In this document: in pieces, positions 9,180 through 18,253 of the stretch
Numbering within the stretch: the first letter of the stretch is position 1
Layout: each line of letters starts with the position of its first letter
DNA from: Acidiphilium acidophilum
Lineage (GTDB): Bacteria > Pseudomonadota > Alphaproteobacteria > Acetobacterales > Acetobacteraceae
Length of the DNA: 64,000 bases
Assembly: GCF_033842475.1 (NCBI RefSeq)
Contig: NZ_JAWXYB010000018.1
Span: 2,277,501-2,341,500 of the forward strand
Direction: 5' to 3'
Translations under genes and position numbers: made by a program
The notes under the pieces: model-generated
Databases searched by the model: none
Told to the model about the DNA's origin: nothing
Seen by the model: only the letters and a program-made list of their open reading frames with translations

Positions 9180-10577
9180 ATGAACCCGATATCCGATCCG
9201 ACCAGCCGGCGAGGCCATCGGCGCGCGATGATGCTGTCGGCGATGGTGCTGCCGGCGATGGTGCTGGCGGCGACTCTTGCCGGGTGCGCGCGCTATGTGC
9301 CGCGCCCGATCGACCCGGCCACCGCCGCCACCCGGCTCGCAGCGCGCCGCCTCGACGATCCGGCGCTGCTGCGGTTTCTCGCGGCGATGGGCGATGCCGC
9401 GCCGCGCTGGGGCATCGGCACGCTCACGCTGGTTGCGGTGTTCGAGCGGCCCGAGCTGAGGATCGCGGTGGCGAACCGCGAGATCGCCCAGGGCGGGCTG
9501 ATCGCCGCCACCGCCCTGCCCAACCCGACGCTGGGCCTCAGCCCGACCTACAATACCGGCACGTCGCTGCCTTCGCCGATCAAGATCGGTCCGATCGTGG
9601 ATTTCGTGATCGGCAGTTTCGGGGCACGGGCGGCGGATGCTGCGGCGGCGCGCGCGAGGATCGCGGGGGCGCGCGCGGCGATCCGCACCGCTGCCTGGCA
9701 CGAGCGCGCCCGCGTCCGCGATGCGTTGCTCGCGGTCTGGCAGGCGCGGGCGGGGGCGGCCATTGCGGATCAGGCCGCGCGCACCGCCGCTGCCAGCCAG
9801 AGCGTGCTCGCCCAGCGGTTCGCGGCGGGCATGATCGCGGCACCGCTGCTCACCGCCGGGCAGATCGCGGCGGAACAGGCGCGTTTCGCCGCCACCGAGG
9901 CGTCGCGGCGAACCAGCCTGGCCATGACGCGCCTTGCCGCCGCCATCGGCATGCCGGTGGCGGCGCTGGATGGAGTTCGGCTCGATCTTGCCGCTTTCGA
10001 TACTGCACCGCCGACCGGGGATGTTGCGGCGCTGGCGCGCGCCGCCTTGATCGACCGGCCCTCGGTGCGCGCGGCGCTCGAACAGTACCGGGCCGCGCAG
10101 GATCGGCTGCGCGCCGCGATCGACCGGCAATATCCCGGCTTCACGATCGGACCGGGCTATCACTACGATCAGGGGGACAATAAATTCCTGCTCGCCCTCT
10201 CGGTGCCGCTGCCGGTGTTCAACCAGAATCAGGGCCCGATCGCGATCGCCCGTGCCGAACGCCGCCGCGCCGCCGCGCGGTTCGACGCGGCGCAGCAGCG
10301 CGTGCTTGCCATGATCGATCGGGCGCGTGCGGATTTGCGCACCAGTGACGCCGCGCTGCGCAGCGCCGATCGCAGCGCCGCCGGGGCGGATCGTTCAGCC
10401 GAGGCCGCCGCGCAGGCGTTTCGTGCCGGTGCGAGCGGCAGGCTCGGGCTGCTCGGCGCGCAGCAAGCCTCGATCGTCGCCCGGCAGGAGGCGCTGGTCG
10501 CCCGGGGGCAGGACCTCGCGGCGATCGGCCGGCTGGAAGACGCGCTGCATCACCGTTTTTTCAGGAGCACGACATGA
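9180..10577 (+). CDS. Outer-membrane efflux lipoprotein, TolC/CusC/CzcC type
   Basis: A 465-residue outer-membrane channel for the tripartite pump. It has a signal peptide with lipobox LAGC (about residues 31-34) and the two alanine-rich coiled-coil repeats of the OEP family. In the second half it has GYHYDQGDNKFLLALSVPLP and VFNQNQGPIAIARAERR, which are typical of heavy-metal OEPs (CzcC: PxFNQNQG). Its stop overlaps the ATG of the next gene (ATGA at 10574). The ATG at 9180 gives a proper positively charged signal peptide start. Confidence 0.9.
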   Translation: MNPISDPTSRRGHRRAMMLSAMVLPAMVLAATLAGCARYVPRPIDPATAATRLAARRLDDPALLRFLAAMGDAAPRWGIGTLTLVAVFERPELRIAVANREIAQGGLIAATALPNPTLGLSPTYNTGTSLPSPIKIGPIVDFVIGSFGARAADAAAARARIAGARAAIRTAAWHERARVRDALLAVWQARAGAAIADQAARTAAASQSVLAQRFAAGMIAAPLLTAGQIAAEQARFAATEASRRTSLAMTRLAAAIGMPVAALDGVRLDLAAFDTAPPTGDVAALARAALIDRPSVRAALEQYRAAQDRLRAAIDRQYPGFTIGPGYHYDQGDNKFLLALSVPLPVFNQNQGPIAIARAERRRAAARFDAAQQRVLAMIDRARADLRTSDAALRSADRSAAGADRSAEAAAQAFRAGASGRLGLLGAQQASIVARQEALVARGQDLAAIGRLEDALHHRFFRSTT

Positions 10578-11518
10578 TCCGCCCGACGCTCGCTTCGCTG
10601 GTCGTTCGGGCGCTGCTTTGGGCCGGCGGTCTGGGCACGCTGGGCCTGCCGGGGCAAACGGCATGGGCGGGCCAGACCGCGCCGGTTGCGGTGATCGGCA
10701 GCGGCCCGGCGCGGGAGGGGGGCGTGCGGACCGCGACGCTGCCGCTGATCCGCTGTCAGCCGCACCGGAGTGCAGACGGCGTCGTGACCGATCCGGCTGG
10801 CCTGCTGACGCTGCGGGCCGACCTGATCGCCGCCGGAATCCGCGCGCATCTCGCTGCCGCCACCCTCGCCCGGACCCGGCAGCTCTATGGCGCTGGCCGG
10901 AATGTGTCCGCCGCCAGCCTGCAACAGGCCGAAGCCGCCGAGGCCCTCGCCGCCGCGCGATCCCGGGCGCTGACCGCCCAGGCGATCGCCGAGTTCGGCC
11001 CGGCGCTGGCCGCACTGATTGCGCGCCCCACCGGTCCGGTCGCCGACATCGCCAGCGGCAGCGCTGCGCTGGTCGCGGTTGCGCTGGCCGGTTCGCCCGC
11101 GCCGCGCGCAACCGCGCGGGATGCCGCCGGGGCCTCGGTCACGCTCGCATTGATCGGCGCGATGGCCCATGCGCCCGCCGGGCGGATCGGTGCGGGGTTC
11201 TATTACCGCGCGCCGCTGCTGCCCGCCGGGGAGCCGCTCGCCCTCGATCTCGATCGGGGTGGATCGCACCGGGGCTATGTGATCCCGGCCTCGGCGGTGA
11301 TCTATCGGCAGGGCCATCGCGCGATCTTCATTGAAACCGCGCCGCATCACTTCACCCTGATCACGCTGGGCGATGCGGGGGCCGCTTCCGGCTTGTCGGG
11401 CGGCGAATTCGTCCGCCGCGCTGCCCTGCCGCCACACCCGGTCGTGGCGATCGCCGGGGCCGGATTGCTGCTTTCGATCGTCGCGGGCCATCACGGTGCT
11501 GCCGGTGGCGGGTCATGA
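10574..11518 (+). CDS. Putative divergent periplasmic adaptor (membrane fusion protein) of the RND pump
   Basis: A 314-residue exported protein between outer-membrane channel and RND pump genes, the usual place of the CusB/CzcB adaptor. It has a signal peptide (cleavage near TAWAGQT), an alanine-rich helical hairpin (about 75-150) and a C-terminal beta-rich part with YVIPASAVIYRQGHRAIFIE, which matches the adaptor pattern VPxxAVxxxxxxxxVFV. It is shorter than typical adaptors and the lipoyl half-motifs are poorly recognisable. The assignment leans on position and the C-terminal motif. ATGA overlaps occur at both ends. Confidence 0.72.
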   Translation: MIRPTLASLVVRALLWAGGLGTLGLPGQTAWAGQTAPVAVIGSGPAREGGVRTATLPLIRCQPHRSADGVVTDPAGLLTLRADLIAAGIRAHLAAATLARTRQLYGAGRNVSAASLQQAEAAEALAAARSRALTAQAIAEFGPALAALIARPTGPVADIASGSAALVAVALAGSPAPRATARDAAGASVTLALIGAMAHAPAGRIGAGFYYRAPLLPAGEPLALDLDRGGSHRGYVIPASAVIYRQGHRAIFIETAPHHFTLITLGDAGAASGLSGGEFVRRAALPPHPVVAIAGAGLLLSIVAGHHGAAGGGS

Positions 11519-14500
11519 TCGAGGCGATCATCCGCCTGTCGCTGCGGTATCGCCTGCTCGTCGTGCTCGGTGTCGGCGCGGTCGCCCTGATCGCCGGGGC
11601 GGCGCTGCCCGCGGCGCATTACGGCGTGTTTCCCGAATTCGCGCCGCCCACCGTCCAGATCCAGACCAATGCCTCCGGCCTCGATCCCCGCGAGATCGAG
11701 CACGCCGTGACCGACCGGCTGGAACAGGGGCTGAGCGGGCTGCGCGGTATCGCCGCGATCCGTTCGCAATCGAGCACCGGCCTGTCGGTGATCGATCTGG
11801 TGTTTCACGGCGGCACCGATATCGTCGCGGATCGTGCGAGCGTCGCCGGGCGGTTGGCCAGCCTGACCGCCTCCCTGCCGCCGCACACCGTGCCGGTGAT
11901 CGTGCCGCGCCAGTCCGCCACCGGCACGGCGGTTGAAATCGGGCTCGATGCGCCGGGCATGTCGCTGATGCGCCTCAGCGCGATCACCGAGACCACCGTG
12001 CGGCCAGCCCTGCTGGCGGTGCCGGGGGTCGCCAATGTCGTCGTATTCGGCCTCGCGCTGCCGCGGCTCGACATCCGGTTGAACCGCCGCGCCCTGCTCG
12101 CCAGCGGGTTCGGGCTCAATCAGGTCGCCACCGCCGCGCATGACGCCAGCGCCCTGCTGGGCGGTGGCTTCATCGATACCGGGAATCAGCAACTCCTGCT
12201 CGATGCCCATGGCCAGGCCCGCACCGCCGCCGCTCTGGCGCACAGCCTGCTGGGGGAACACGACGGATTGCCGGTCACGCTGGGTGATATCGCGGACATC
12301 ACGACTGCGCCGCCGCCCCGGTTCGGGGCCGCGCTGATCCACGGGCAGCCCGGCCTGCTGCTGATCGTGTCCTCGCTGGCGGGGGCCGATACGCTGCGCG
12401 TCGCGCATGGCGCGGAGCGCGCCCTTGCCACCATCGCCCCCGCACTCCGCCGTCAGGGCATTCACATCGACGGCCACGCCCTCGCCCCCTCGGGTTTCGT
12501 GCGCGAGGCTTTGGGCGATCTCGCGCGCGTGCTGCTGATCGGCGCCGTGCTCATTCTGATCGTGTTGCTGCTCGCGCTGCGCGACTGGCGGATCGCGCTG
12601 ATCTCGTTCGTTTCGATCCCGGTTGCGCTGCTCATCGCAACTTTGGTGCTCCGCGCCCTCGGCGTGACGATGAACACCATGACACTGGCGGGCCTCGCGA
12701 TCGCATTGGGTGAAATCGTCGACGATGCGGTGGTCGATATCGAAAACATCAATCGCCGCCTGATCGAGAACCGGGCCCGTGCGACGCCGCTGCCGGTGCT
12801 GCGGGTGATCCGCGATGCCTCGGTCGAAGTGCGTGGGGCGATCATTTTCGCCACGCTGAGCGTCGCGGCGATGTTCACCCCGGTGCTGCTGCTCGGTGGC
12901 GTCGCCGGGCGGCTGTTCGCGCCGCTCGGCATTGCCTATATCGCTGCCATCATCGCCTCGCTGTTCGTTGCCCTCACGCTGACCCCGGCACTGGCGGGCC
13001 TGTTGCTGGCGCGGCGCACCGGCGGGGCCGCCCATGTGCCGATGCCGACCGCCCGCAGCGCCTATGGAAGCGTGCTCGATATCTCCGCCCGTCGCGGGGG
13101 CCTGCTCGCGCTGATCGCCCTCGTGTTCGTGATCGGCATGGGGGCCTCGCTGCCGCTGGTGCGCACCCGGTTCCTGCCGCAATTCCGCGAGCAGGACATG
13201 ATCGCCCATTATCTTGCCGCCCCCGGCACCTCGATCGAAACCATGCTCGCGATCGGCCGGCACGTCGCCGCGATTCTGGGCCGGATGCCCGAAGTGGCCG
13301 ATGTGGTCGAGCATGTCGGCCGCGCGACGCTCGGCAACGGCCATCCCGACGTCAACAAGGCCGAAGTCGACATCACGCTGAGCCGCAGCGGCAATGCGCA
13401 TAATGCCGTCGCGGAACGCAAGATCCTGGCTGCGATCGATACCGTGCCGGGCGTGCGCTGGTGGGCCAACAGCTTCCTGACCGAGCGCATCCATGAAACC
13501 CTGTCCGGCTTCACCGCCCCGCTGGTGATTTCGGTCTATGGCGACACGCTTGCGGCCATTTCGGTCGATACCGGGCGCATCCTGCACGCGATCCGCCCGA
13601 TCCACGGCATTATCGTCGCCGCCGTCGCTGCTCCGCCCAATATGCCGGAACTCGCCATCACGCCGAACCGCGCCGCCATGCTGCGCTACGGGGTCACCGC
13701 GCGTGCTGTGCTCACCGCCATCCGCACCGGCTATGAGGGGGATCGCGTCGGCGAGGTCTATCAGGGCAGCCTGATCGAGCCGATCGTGATCACGCTTGCG
13801 CCCGCGCGCCGGGCCGACCCGGGGGCGCTGCCGGACCTGCCGATCGAAGCGGTCGATCATCGTATCGTCCCGCTCGGCCGCATCGCCCGCATCCGCCAGA
13901 CCGGCACCCCTGCCCTCATCCTGCACGATGCCGGACGCACCGAACAGGTCATCACCGTCAACACGCGCGCGGGCGATGGCGACGCCGTGCTCGCCGCGAT
14001 CCGGCGCCGGATCGATGGGCTCCATCTGACCGGCAATGCCTATGTCACCTATGGCGGCAGCGCCGTGGCCGGGGGGGCCGCGCGGCGCTCTCTGCTGATC
14101 CATGCCGTGATGGCGCTGGTGATCATTGCCGGGTTGCTGGCGCTCGCCCTGAAATCGGCCCGTGGCGTCGCTCTCATGGCGCTCGGCCTGCCCTTCGCCC
14201 TGTCCGGCGGTATTGCCGCGACCTGGCTGTTCCTCGGCGGCACGATCAGCCTTGGCGCGATGGTCGGGCTGGTCACGGTGTTCGGCCTGTCGTTGCGCAA
14301 CGGATTGCTGCTGCTGATCCACTATCGGCGGCTGGTCCAGAGCGACGGTCTTGTCTGGTCCGCCGCCACCGCCCGGCGGGGGGCGATGGACCGGCTGCCG
14401 GCCATTCTGATCACCGCGACCGTCACCGCGATCGGCCTGCTGCCGCTCGCCATCGCCAATGGCGCGCCGGGGGATGAAATCGAGGGGCCGATGGCTATTG

Positions 14501-14622
14501 TAATCCTCGGTGGCCTGCTGACCGCGACCTCGCTGACCCTGCTTCTGCTGCCCCGCCTCGCCGCCCGCTACCTGCGGATCGGCCCGGCGGTCGATGACGG
14601 ACTCGACCCGCCAACCACCTGA
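11515..14622 (+). CDS. Heavy-metal-type RND efflux pump, inner-membrane subunit
   Basis: A 1035-residue RND permease of the CusA/CzcA side of the superfamily. It exports substrate using the proton gradient together with the two preceding proteins. It has FPEFAPPTVQIQTNASGLDP near the N-terminus, as in CzcA/CusA, two large periplasmic loops and about 12 membrane spans. In TM4 (about 390-412) the sequence is ALGEIVDDAVVDIENI. The CzcA proton relay has an Asp where this protein has Ala, with extra acidic residues nearby. Copper or silver are plausible substrates from the neighbours but are not shown by the sequence. Confidence 0.9.
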   Translation: MIEAIIRLSLRYRLLVVLGVGAVALIAGAALPAAHYGVFPEFAPPTVQIQTNASGLDPREIEHAVTDRLEQGLSGLRGIAAIRSQSSTGLSVIDLVFHGGTDIVADRASVAGRLASLTASLPPHTVPVIVPRQSATGTAVEIGLDAPGMSLMRLSAITETTVRPALLAVPGVANVVVFGLALPRLDIRLNRRALLASGFGLNQVATAAHDASALLGGGFIDTGNQQLLLDAHGQARTAAALAHSLLGEHDGLPVTLGDIADITTAPPPRFGAALIHGQPGLLLIVSSLAGADTLRVAHGAERALATIAPALRRQGIHIDGHALAPSGFVREALGDLARVLLIGAVLILIVLLLALRDWRIALISFVSIPVALLIATLVLRALGVTMNTMTLAGLAIALGEIVDDAVVDIENINRRLIENRARATPLPVLRVIRDASVEVRGAIIFATLSVAAMFTPVLLLGGVAGRLFAPLGIAYIAAIIASLFVALTLTPALAGLLLARRTGGAAHVPMPTARSAYGSVLDISARRGGLLALIALVFVIGMGASLPLVRTRFLPQFREQDMIAHYLAAPGTSIETMLAIGRHVAAILGRMPEVADVVEHVGRATLGNGHPDVNKAEVDITLSRSGNAHNAVAERKILAAIDTVPGVRWWANSFLTERIHETLSGFTAPLVISVYGDTLAAISVDTGRILHAIRPIHGIIVAAVAAPPNMPELAITPNRAAMLRYGVTARAVLTAIRTGYEGDRVGEVYQGSLIEPIVITLAPARRADPGALPDLPIEAVDHRIVPLGRIARIRQTGTPALILHDAGRTEQVITVNTRAGDGDAVLAAIRRRIDGLHLTGNAYVTYGGSAVAGGAARRSLLIHAVMALVIIAGLLALALKSARGVALMALGLPFALSGGIAATWLFLGGTISLGAMVGLVTVFGLSLRNGLLLLIHYRRLVQSDGLVWSAATARRGAMDRLPAILITATVTAIGLLPLAIANGAPGDEIEGPMAIVILGGLLTATSLTLLLLPRLAARYLRIGPAVDDGLDPPTT

Positions 14623-14646
14623 TTACACCAACGAAAGGATACCATC

Positions 14647-15168
14647 ATGTCTCGTCTCGCCAAAGCCGCTCTGTTTGCCGCCCCGATCCTGGCCGCGAGC
14701 CTCGGTTTGCCGCTCGCGGCCCGCGCCGCGACACCGAAACCGGTCTATGTTCACATGAACGGGGCCAACATGTTCCTCGAAAATCCGGTCGCGGTGCGCC
14801 CCGGCCAGCCGGTCGTTTTCGTCAACGAAGACACCGGCTCGCATACCATCATCGGCTACAGCGCCACGACCGGCAAGACCAGCACCCGCTTCGATGGAGC
14901 CGTGGCGGGCACGAAGGGGCCGGGCCACAAGGTTCACACCTACACGATCACCTTCGCGCATCAGGGCATCGTGCATTATTATTGCTCGGTCCACGCCATT
15001 CTGGCCAAGGAGCCCGGCGGCCGCACCGTCGCCAAGGTTCGCCCCGGGGTTCATGGCTTCGGCGACCCGATGGCCGGCACGATCATTGTCACCACCGATC
15101 CGAAACTCCTTGCCGACAATCCGAAAACCGCCGCCGAGAAGATCCTGCCGGGCTATTTCGGCGGATGA
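14647..15168 (+). CDS. Secreted cupredoxin-like copper protein
   Basis: A 173-residue exported protein with a clear signal peptide (cleavage near ARAATP) and a plastocyanin-like fold. Candidate copper ligands are His in TGSHTIIG, Cys and His in HYYCSVHA, and Met in GFGDPMAG. It begins 24 nt after the RND gene behind AAAGGATA, so it is probably the last gene of the efflux operon. It may bind or oxidise copper in the periplasm, or act as an electron carrier. The Cys-X2-His spacing (CSVH) is that of type 1 copper sites. Confidence 0.85.
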   Translation: MSRLAKAALFAAPILAASLGLPLAARAATPKPVYVHMNGANMFLENPVAVRPGQPVVFVNEDTGSHTIIGYSATTGKTSTRFDGAVAGTKGPGHKVHTYTITFAHQGIVHYYCSVHAILAKEPGGRTVAKVRPGVHGFGDPMAGTIIVTTDPKLLADNPKTAAEKILPGYFGG

Positions 15169-15222
15169 GAATTGGGGCGACCTGACCGGCGCAGGCGATG
15201 CGCGGGTGTCAGTTCATGCGGA

Positions 15223-15248
15223 CCCCGGGGGCTGTTTTTGCCCCGGGG
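15223..15248. terminator. GC-rich hairpin between convergent genes
   Basis: CCCCGGGG arms at 15223-15230 and 15241-15248 enclose a loop with a T5 run. It sits between the convergent cupredoxin (stop 15168) and OmpA-like gene (stop 15264). There is no clean T-tract after the stem, so termination is only suggested. Confidence 0.4.
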
Positions 15249-15263
15249 CTTCGGGGGGGGGGT

Positions 15264-16220
15264 TCAGTCTGCCGAGGTCAGGCGGAATTCGATGCGGCGG
15301 TTTTTTGCGAGGTCCGCCGGTGTGTCCCCCGTCGCGATGGGATGCTCGGCGCCGTATCCTGTCGCGATCACCCGGTTCTTCGGCACGCCGTCCTTGACCA
15401 GAAGATGCAGGACCGACAAGGCCCGCGCCGCCGAGAGGTCGAAATTGTCCTTGTATTTGCCGCCGTTGATCGCGACCTTGTCGGCATAGCCGCCCACGCT
15501 CAGCACCCAGTTCAGATGGGGCGGTATTTTCGGCGCGATCTTTTCGATGGCGGTCGCGACATCGGCGATCTCGGCGCGTCCCGCACTTGAAAGCTGTGCC
15601 GAATCGGAGGGGAACAGCACGTCGCTCTCGAAGACGAACCGGTCGCCGACGATCTTGATGTTCTTTTCCCCGGCCAGCGCCTTGCGCAATTCGCCGAAAA
15701 ACGCGCTGCGATATTGCTGGAGATGCTGCACCTTGCGCGCCAGGGCCTCGTTCAACTGCTTGCCGAGATCGGCAATCTGGACGTGATCGGCCTTGTCCTT
15801 GGCCGAGGCCGCGTCGAGCGCTGCAGCGAGGCTTGCGAGTTGCAGGCGCAACGCCGCTATCTGCTGATCGAGCAGCGCAACTGTCGCGACTTCCCGCGAG
15901 TTCAGCTTGACCTGCCCGGAAAGCGCCGCCGCACTGGCCGCCTGCTTTGCCTTCATCAAGGACGCCATGCTCGCAAGTTCGTCCTGTAACGAAGCGGTCT
16001 TGGATTTTTCCAGTGCCAGGACGTTGGATAACTGGGCGATCTCGCCGCGCAGGGACGCGATGGTCTTGTTGCTGCCGCTCAGCGCCACCGACAGGAATGC
16101 CTCCGCCAGCACGAAGACCAGAAGGACGAAAATCGTTACCATCAGCAGGGTTGAAAGCGCATCGACGTAGCCCGGCCAGATATCCAGCCCGTTTCCGCGG
16201 CTTCGGTGCAGGCGTGCCAT
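15264..16220 (-). CDS. MotB/OmpA-like peptidoglycan-anchored stator protein
   Basis: A 318-residue protein with one N-terminal membrane span containing WPGYVDALSTLLMVTIFV (the Asp just before the span is the usual proton-binding site of MotB/TolR/ExbD proteins). A long coiled coil (about 55-165) follows. The C-terminal OmpA domain shows GDRFVFESDVLF, LSVGGYADK, LSAARALSVLHLLV and VIATGYGAEHPIATGD, ending NRRIEFRL. It starts 3 nt after the MotA/ExbB-like gene. It probably forms a proton channel and anchors it to the wall. It is not next to flagellar genes, so the driven process is unknown. Confidence 0.88.
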   Translation of the reverse strand: MARLHRSRGNGLDIWPGYVDALSTLLMVTIFVLLVFVLAEAFLSVALSGSNKTIASLRGEIAQLSNVLALEKSKTASLQDELASMASLMKAKQAASAAALSGQVKLNSREVATVALLDQQIAALRLQLASLAAALDAASAKDKADHVQIADLGKQLNEALARKVQHLQQYRSAFFGELRKALAGEKNIKIVGDRFVFESDVLFPSDSAQLSSAGRAEIADVATAIEKIAPKIPPHLNWVLSVGGYADKVAINGGKYKDNFDLSAARALSVLHLLVKDGVPKNRVIATGYGAEHPIATGDTPADLAKNRRIEFRLTSAD

Positions 16221-16223
16221 CGT

Positions 16224-17354
16224 TCAGGTCCTCACATCGTCGAGCCGGGCCGCGATGGTGCGGGTCAGGATTTTCAGGTCATGCCGCAGGTCGGCCATGC
16301 CCTGCATCCGGCCCTGCTCGGATTCGGCAATCAGGCGCGCGAGCAGCAATTCGATGTTCCGCAGATGGGCGCGCGAGATTTCATCGCTGCCCTGATCGCC
16401 CTGCTCGGCCAGTCGCGCCAGCGCGGCCTGACCTTCGCCGATTTTCAGCATGATGCGGTGCGAATTATGGATCGCCTCGGTCAGCGTGTTCATCCGCTCG
16501 CTCAGCGCCTGTGTCACCTGCGCGGTCTGGGTGCGGCTTTCCTCGTTGCGCAGCAGGACCTGCTGCAAGGCCTCGATATTCTCCGAACTCTGTTCCAGCA
16601 GGGCTTGAACATAGGCGGGCATCGAGGCTTCGCTTTCCAGCGAGAGGGCACCGCTCGAAACCCGCGTCAGCCCGGCGAGCCATTCCTCCAGCTCGTTGAA
16701 GAAGCGGTTCATCGCCTGACCGGCGGTGAGGTCGAGGAAGCCCAGGATCAGTGCGCCCGACAGGCCGAACATCGAGGATGAAAACGCCGTGCCCATCCCG
16801 GCCAGCGGTCCGGCGAGGCCGGCCTTGAGCTGGTCGAACATCGCATTGACGTCGCCGCCGCCGACATTCATGCCGCCGATCACGCCGGCCACGGCATGGA
16901 CTGTCTTGAGCAATCCCCAGAACGTGCCGAGCAGGCCGAGAAAGATCATCACCCCGGTGACGTAGCGGGAGGTTTCGCGGCTTTCGTCGAGCCGGCTCGC
17001 GATACCGTCGAGCATGGTGCGCATGCTCGCGATCGACAGGCTCATCCGCTTGCCGTCGTCACCACGGCCGCCGAACATCCGGGCCATCGGGAGCAGGAGC
17101 TGTGGTTTCGGACCCTGTTCGATCGAGGAGCGCGAGCGCTGGAAGCGTTCGACCCAGTCCACTTCCGGGCTCAGGCGCAGGACCTGGCGCAAATTCCAGC
17201 CGATGCCGAAAATCTCGACCAGGACGATCACCGAATTGACCACCGGGTTCGCCATGTAGAATTTCGCGAGCGTGGGCGCGATGATCGCGGCCAGCCCGTA
17301 TACCAGAACCAGAAACACCAGCATGCGAAGGAGGTAGCGGTTCGGTCGCGTCAT
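16224..17354 (-). CDS. MotA/TolQ/ExbB-like proton channel protein
   Basis: A 376-residue membrane protein that forms the channel partner of the downstream MotB/OmpA-like gene. Spans are visible near the N-terminus (residues 8-55), at TGVMIFLGLLGTFWGLLKTV (about 135) and in the segment AGMGTAFSSSMFGLSGALI, the conserved MotA/TolQ pattern. The C-terminal about 150 residues form a cytoplasmic helical tail rich in Glu, Gln and Arg. Such long-tailed pairs are widespread in alphaproteobacteria and mostly uncharacterised. Confidence 0.88.
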   Translation of the reverse strand: MTRPNRYLLRMLVFLVLVYGLAAIIAPTLAKFYMANPVVNSVIVLVEIFGIGWNLRQVLRLSPEVDWVERFQRSRSSIEQGPKPQLLLPMARMFGGRGDDGKRMSLSIASMRTMLDGIASRLDESRETSRYVTGVMIFLGLLGTFWGLLKTVHAVAGVIGGMNVGGGDVNAMFDQLKAGLAGPLAGMGTAFSSSMFGLSGALILGFLDLTAGQAMNRFFNELEEWLAGLTRVSSGALSLESEASMPAYVQALLEQSSENIEALQQVLLRNEESRTQTAQVTQALSERMNTLTEAIHNSHRIMLKIGEGQAALARLAEQGDQGSDEISRAHLRNIELLLARLIAESEQGRMQGMADLRHDLKILTRTIAARLDDVRT

Positions 17355-17367
17355 GATGGCAAAACCC

Positions 17368-17946
17368 TTACGGTATTTCCGTCAGCGTAACATGATCGGG
17401 CACGAGTCCCGGCGGATCGCCCAGCGCCTGAACGATGATGTGATCGGATTTCACCCCGGCGTGGCGCAGCACCGCCCGCACGGCAAGCCCCCGGTTGAGC
17501 GCCATCCGCCGCGCGACCGAGGGATCGTTCGCGACACCCGGCGCGGTGGCCTGCACCACGAAATGGGCGGCCTTGTCGAATTTGGTCGCGATGAAGGCAT
17601 CGAGCGCCTTTGCCTGGGTGGCGGGCAGTGCGACATCGACATGCGGGAACATCAGGGTCAGCGCGCGGGGCTGAATCGGGCGCGGGGGTGGTGCCGCGGC
17701 GATGACCGGCGGCGGCGGCGGGGGCAATGGCAGACGAGGCGGGGCGATGACCGGATGCACCACGGCCCGGCGTGGCGCGGGATGGCGGATGATCGGGTGA
17801 TAACGCGGCCGTGCGACCGGTGGCGGCGGTGGTTTGCCCGAAAGTTGCTGCAACGCCTGCTGATTGACCACGACCTGCGCCATCGCCGCCGACGTGCCGC
17901 CGGCCACGATCAGGCCCAGCGCGATTGTCACCGAGATCCGTCTCAT
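17368..17946 (-). CDS. Exported proline-rich protein with OmpA-like C-terminus
   Basis: 192 residues with a signal peptide (cleavage near AAMAQVV), a proline-rich linker (about 38-90, with runs PPPPP and PPPPPP) and a C-terminal OmpA-like half containing DAFIATKFDKAAHFVVQATA and RRMALNRGLAVRAVLRHAGV. The peptidoglycan-binding Asp/Arg pair is not clear. It lies just before the MotA/MotB-like pair on the same strand (13 nt gap) and is probably part of the same envelope complex. Stop at 17368. Confidence 0.75.
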   Translation of the reverse strand: MRRISVTIALGLIVAGGTSAAMAQVVVNQQALQQLSGKPPPPPVARPRYHPIIRHPAPRRAVVHPVIAPPRLPLPPPPPPVIAAAPPPRPIQPRALTLMFPHVDVALPATQAKALDAFIATKFDKAAHFVVQATAPGVANDPSVARRMALNRGLAVRAVLRHAGVKSDHIIVQALGDPPGLVPDHVTLTEIP

Positions 17947-18091
17947 ACGGTCCCAGACTAGCGTAAAACCGCCTTCCCCCTCAATGGCCGGGGAAACGAG
18001 GCGGTTGATGAAGCGGGGGCGAGCGATGGGGCCGGCGAAGCGGGTGTGATGTCGTGCGCTCTATGACGATCTACGTGGTCAGGAGCGTGGC

Positions 18092-18253
18092 ATGGGTGCG
18101 ATCATTCTGGCGGACGCCAAAGCCCATCTGAGCGATTTGGTCGACCGTGTCGAAGCGGGCGAGTCGATCGACATCCCCCGTCATCGCGTGGACCGGCGAT
18201 ATGGTCGGGTAGCGATCATTCCCACTCGATGGTTCCGGGGGGTTTGCTCGTGA
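18092..18253 (+). pseudogene. Remnant Phd/YefM-type antitoxin
   Basis: A 53-codon frame with AGGAG six nt before its ATG. The product contains LADAKAHLSDLVDRVEAGES followed by IDIPRHRV, closely matching the N-terminal operator-binding part of Phd/YefM antitoxins (AKxxLSxLxxxVxxGExxxItrrg). It then loses the expected toxin-binding C-terminus and ends at a TGA inside the 3' end of guaA, overlapping it antisense by 38 bp. No toxin gene follows. Reading: decayed addiction module. A tiny functional regulator is possible but less likely. Confidence 0.6.

Noticed and set aside
11491-14322. 943-codon ORF antisense to the RND pump
   Set aside because: A GC-rich shadow of the pump gene. Its translation is low complexity (His/Arg/Asp/Gln-rich) with no domains, and the pump frame is clearly coding.
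15264-17354. Zorya-type ZorA/ZorB phage defence pair
   Set aside because: The MotA-like and MotB/OmpA-like genes fit the general type, but no zorC or zorD (helicase/nuclease) gene is near, and the neighbours are ordinary chromosomal genes.
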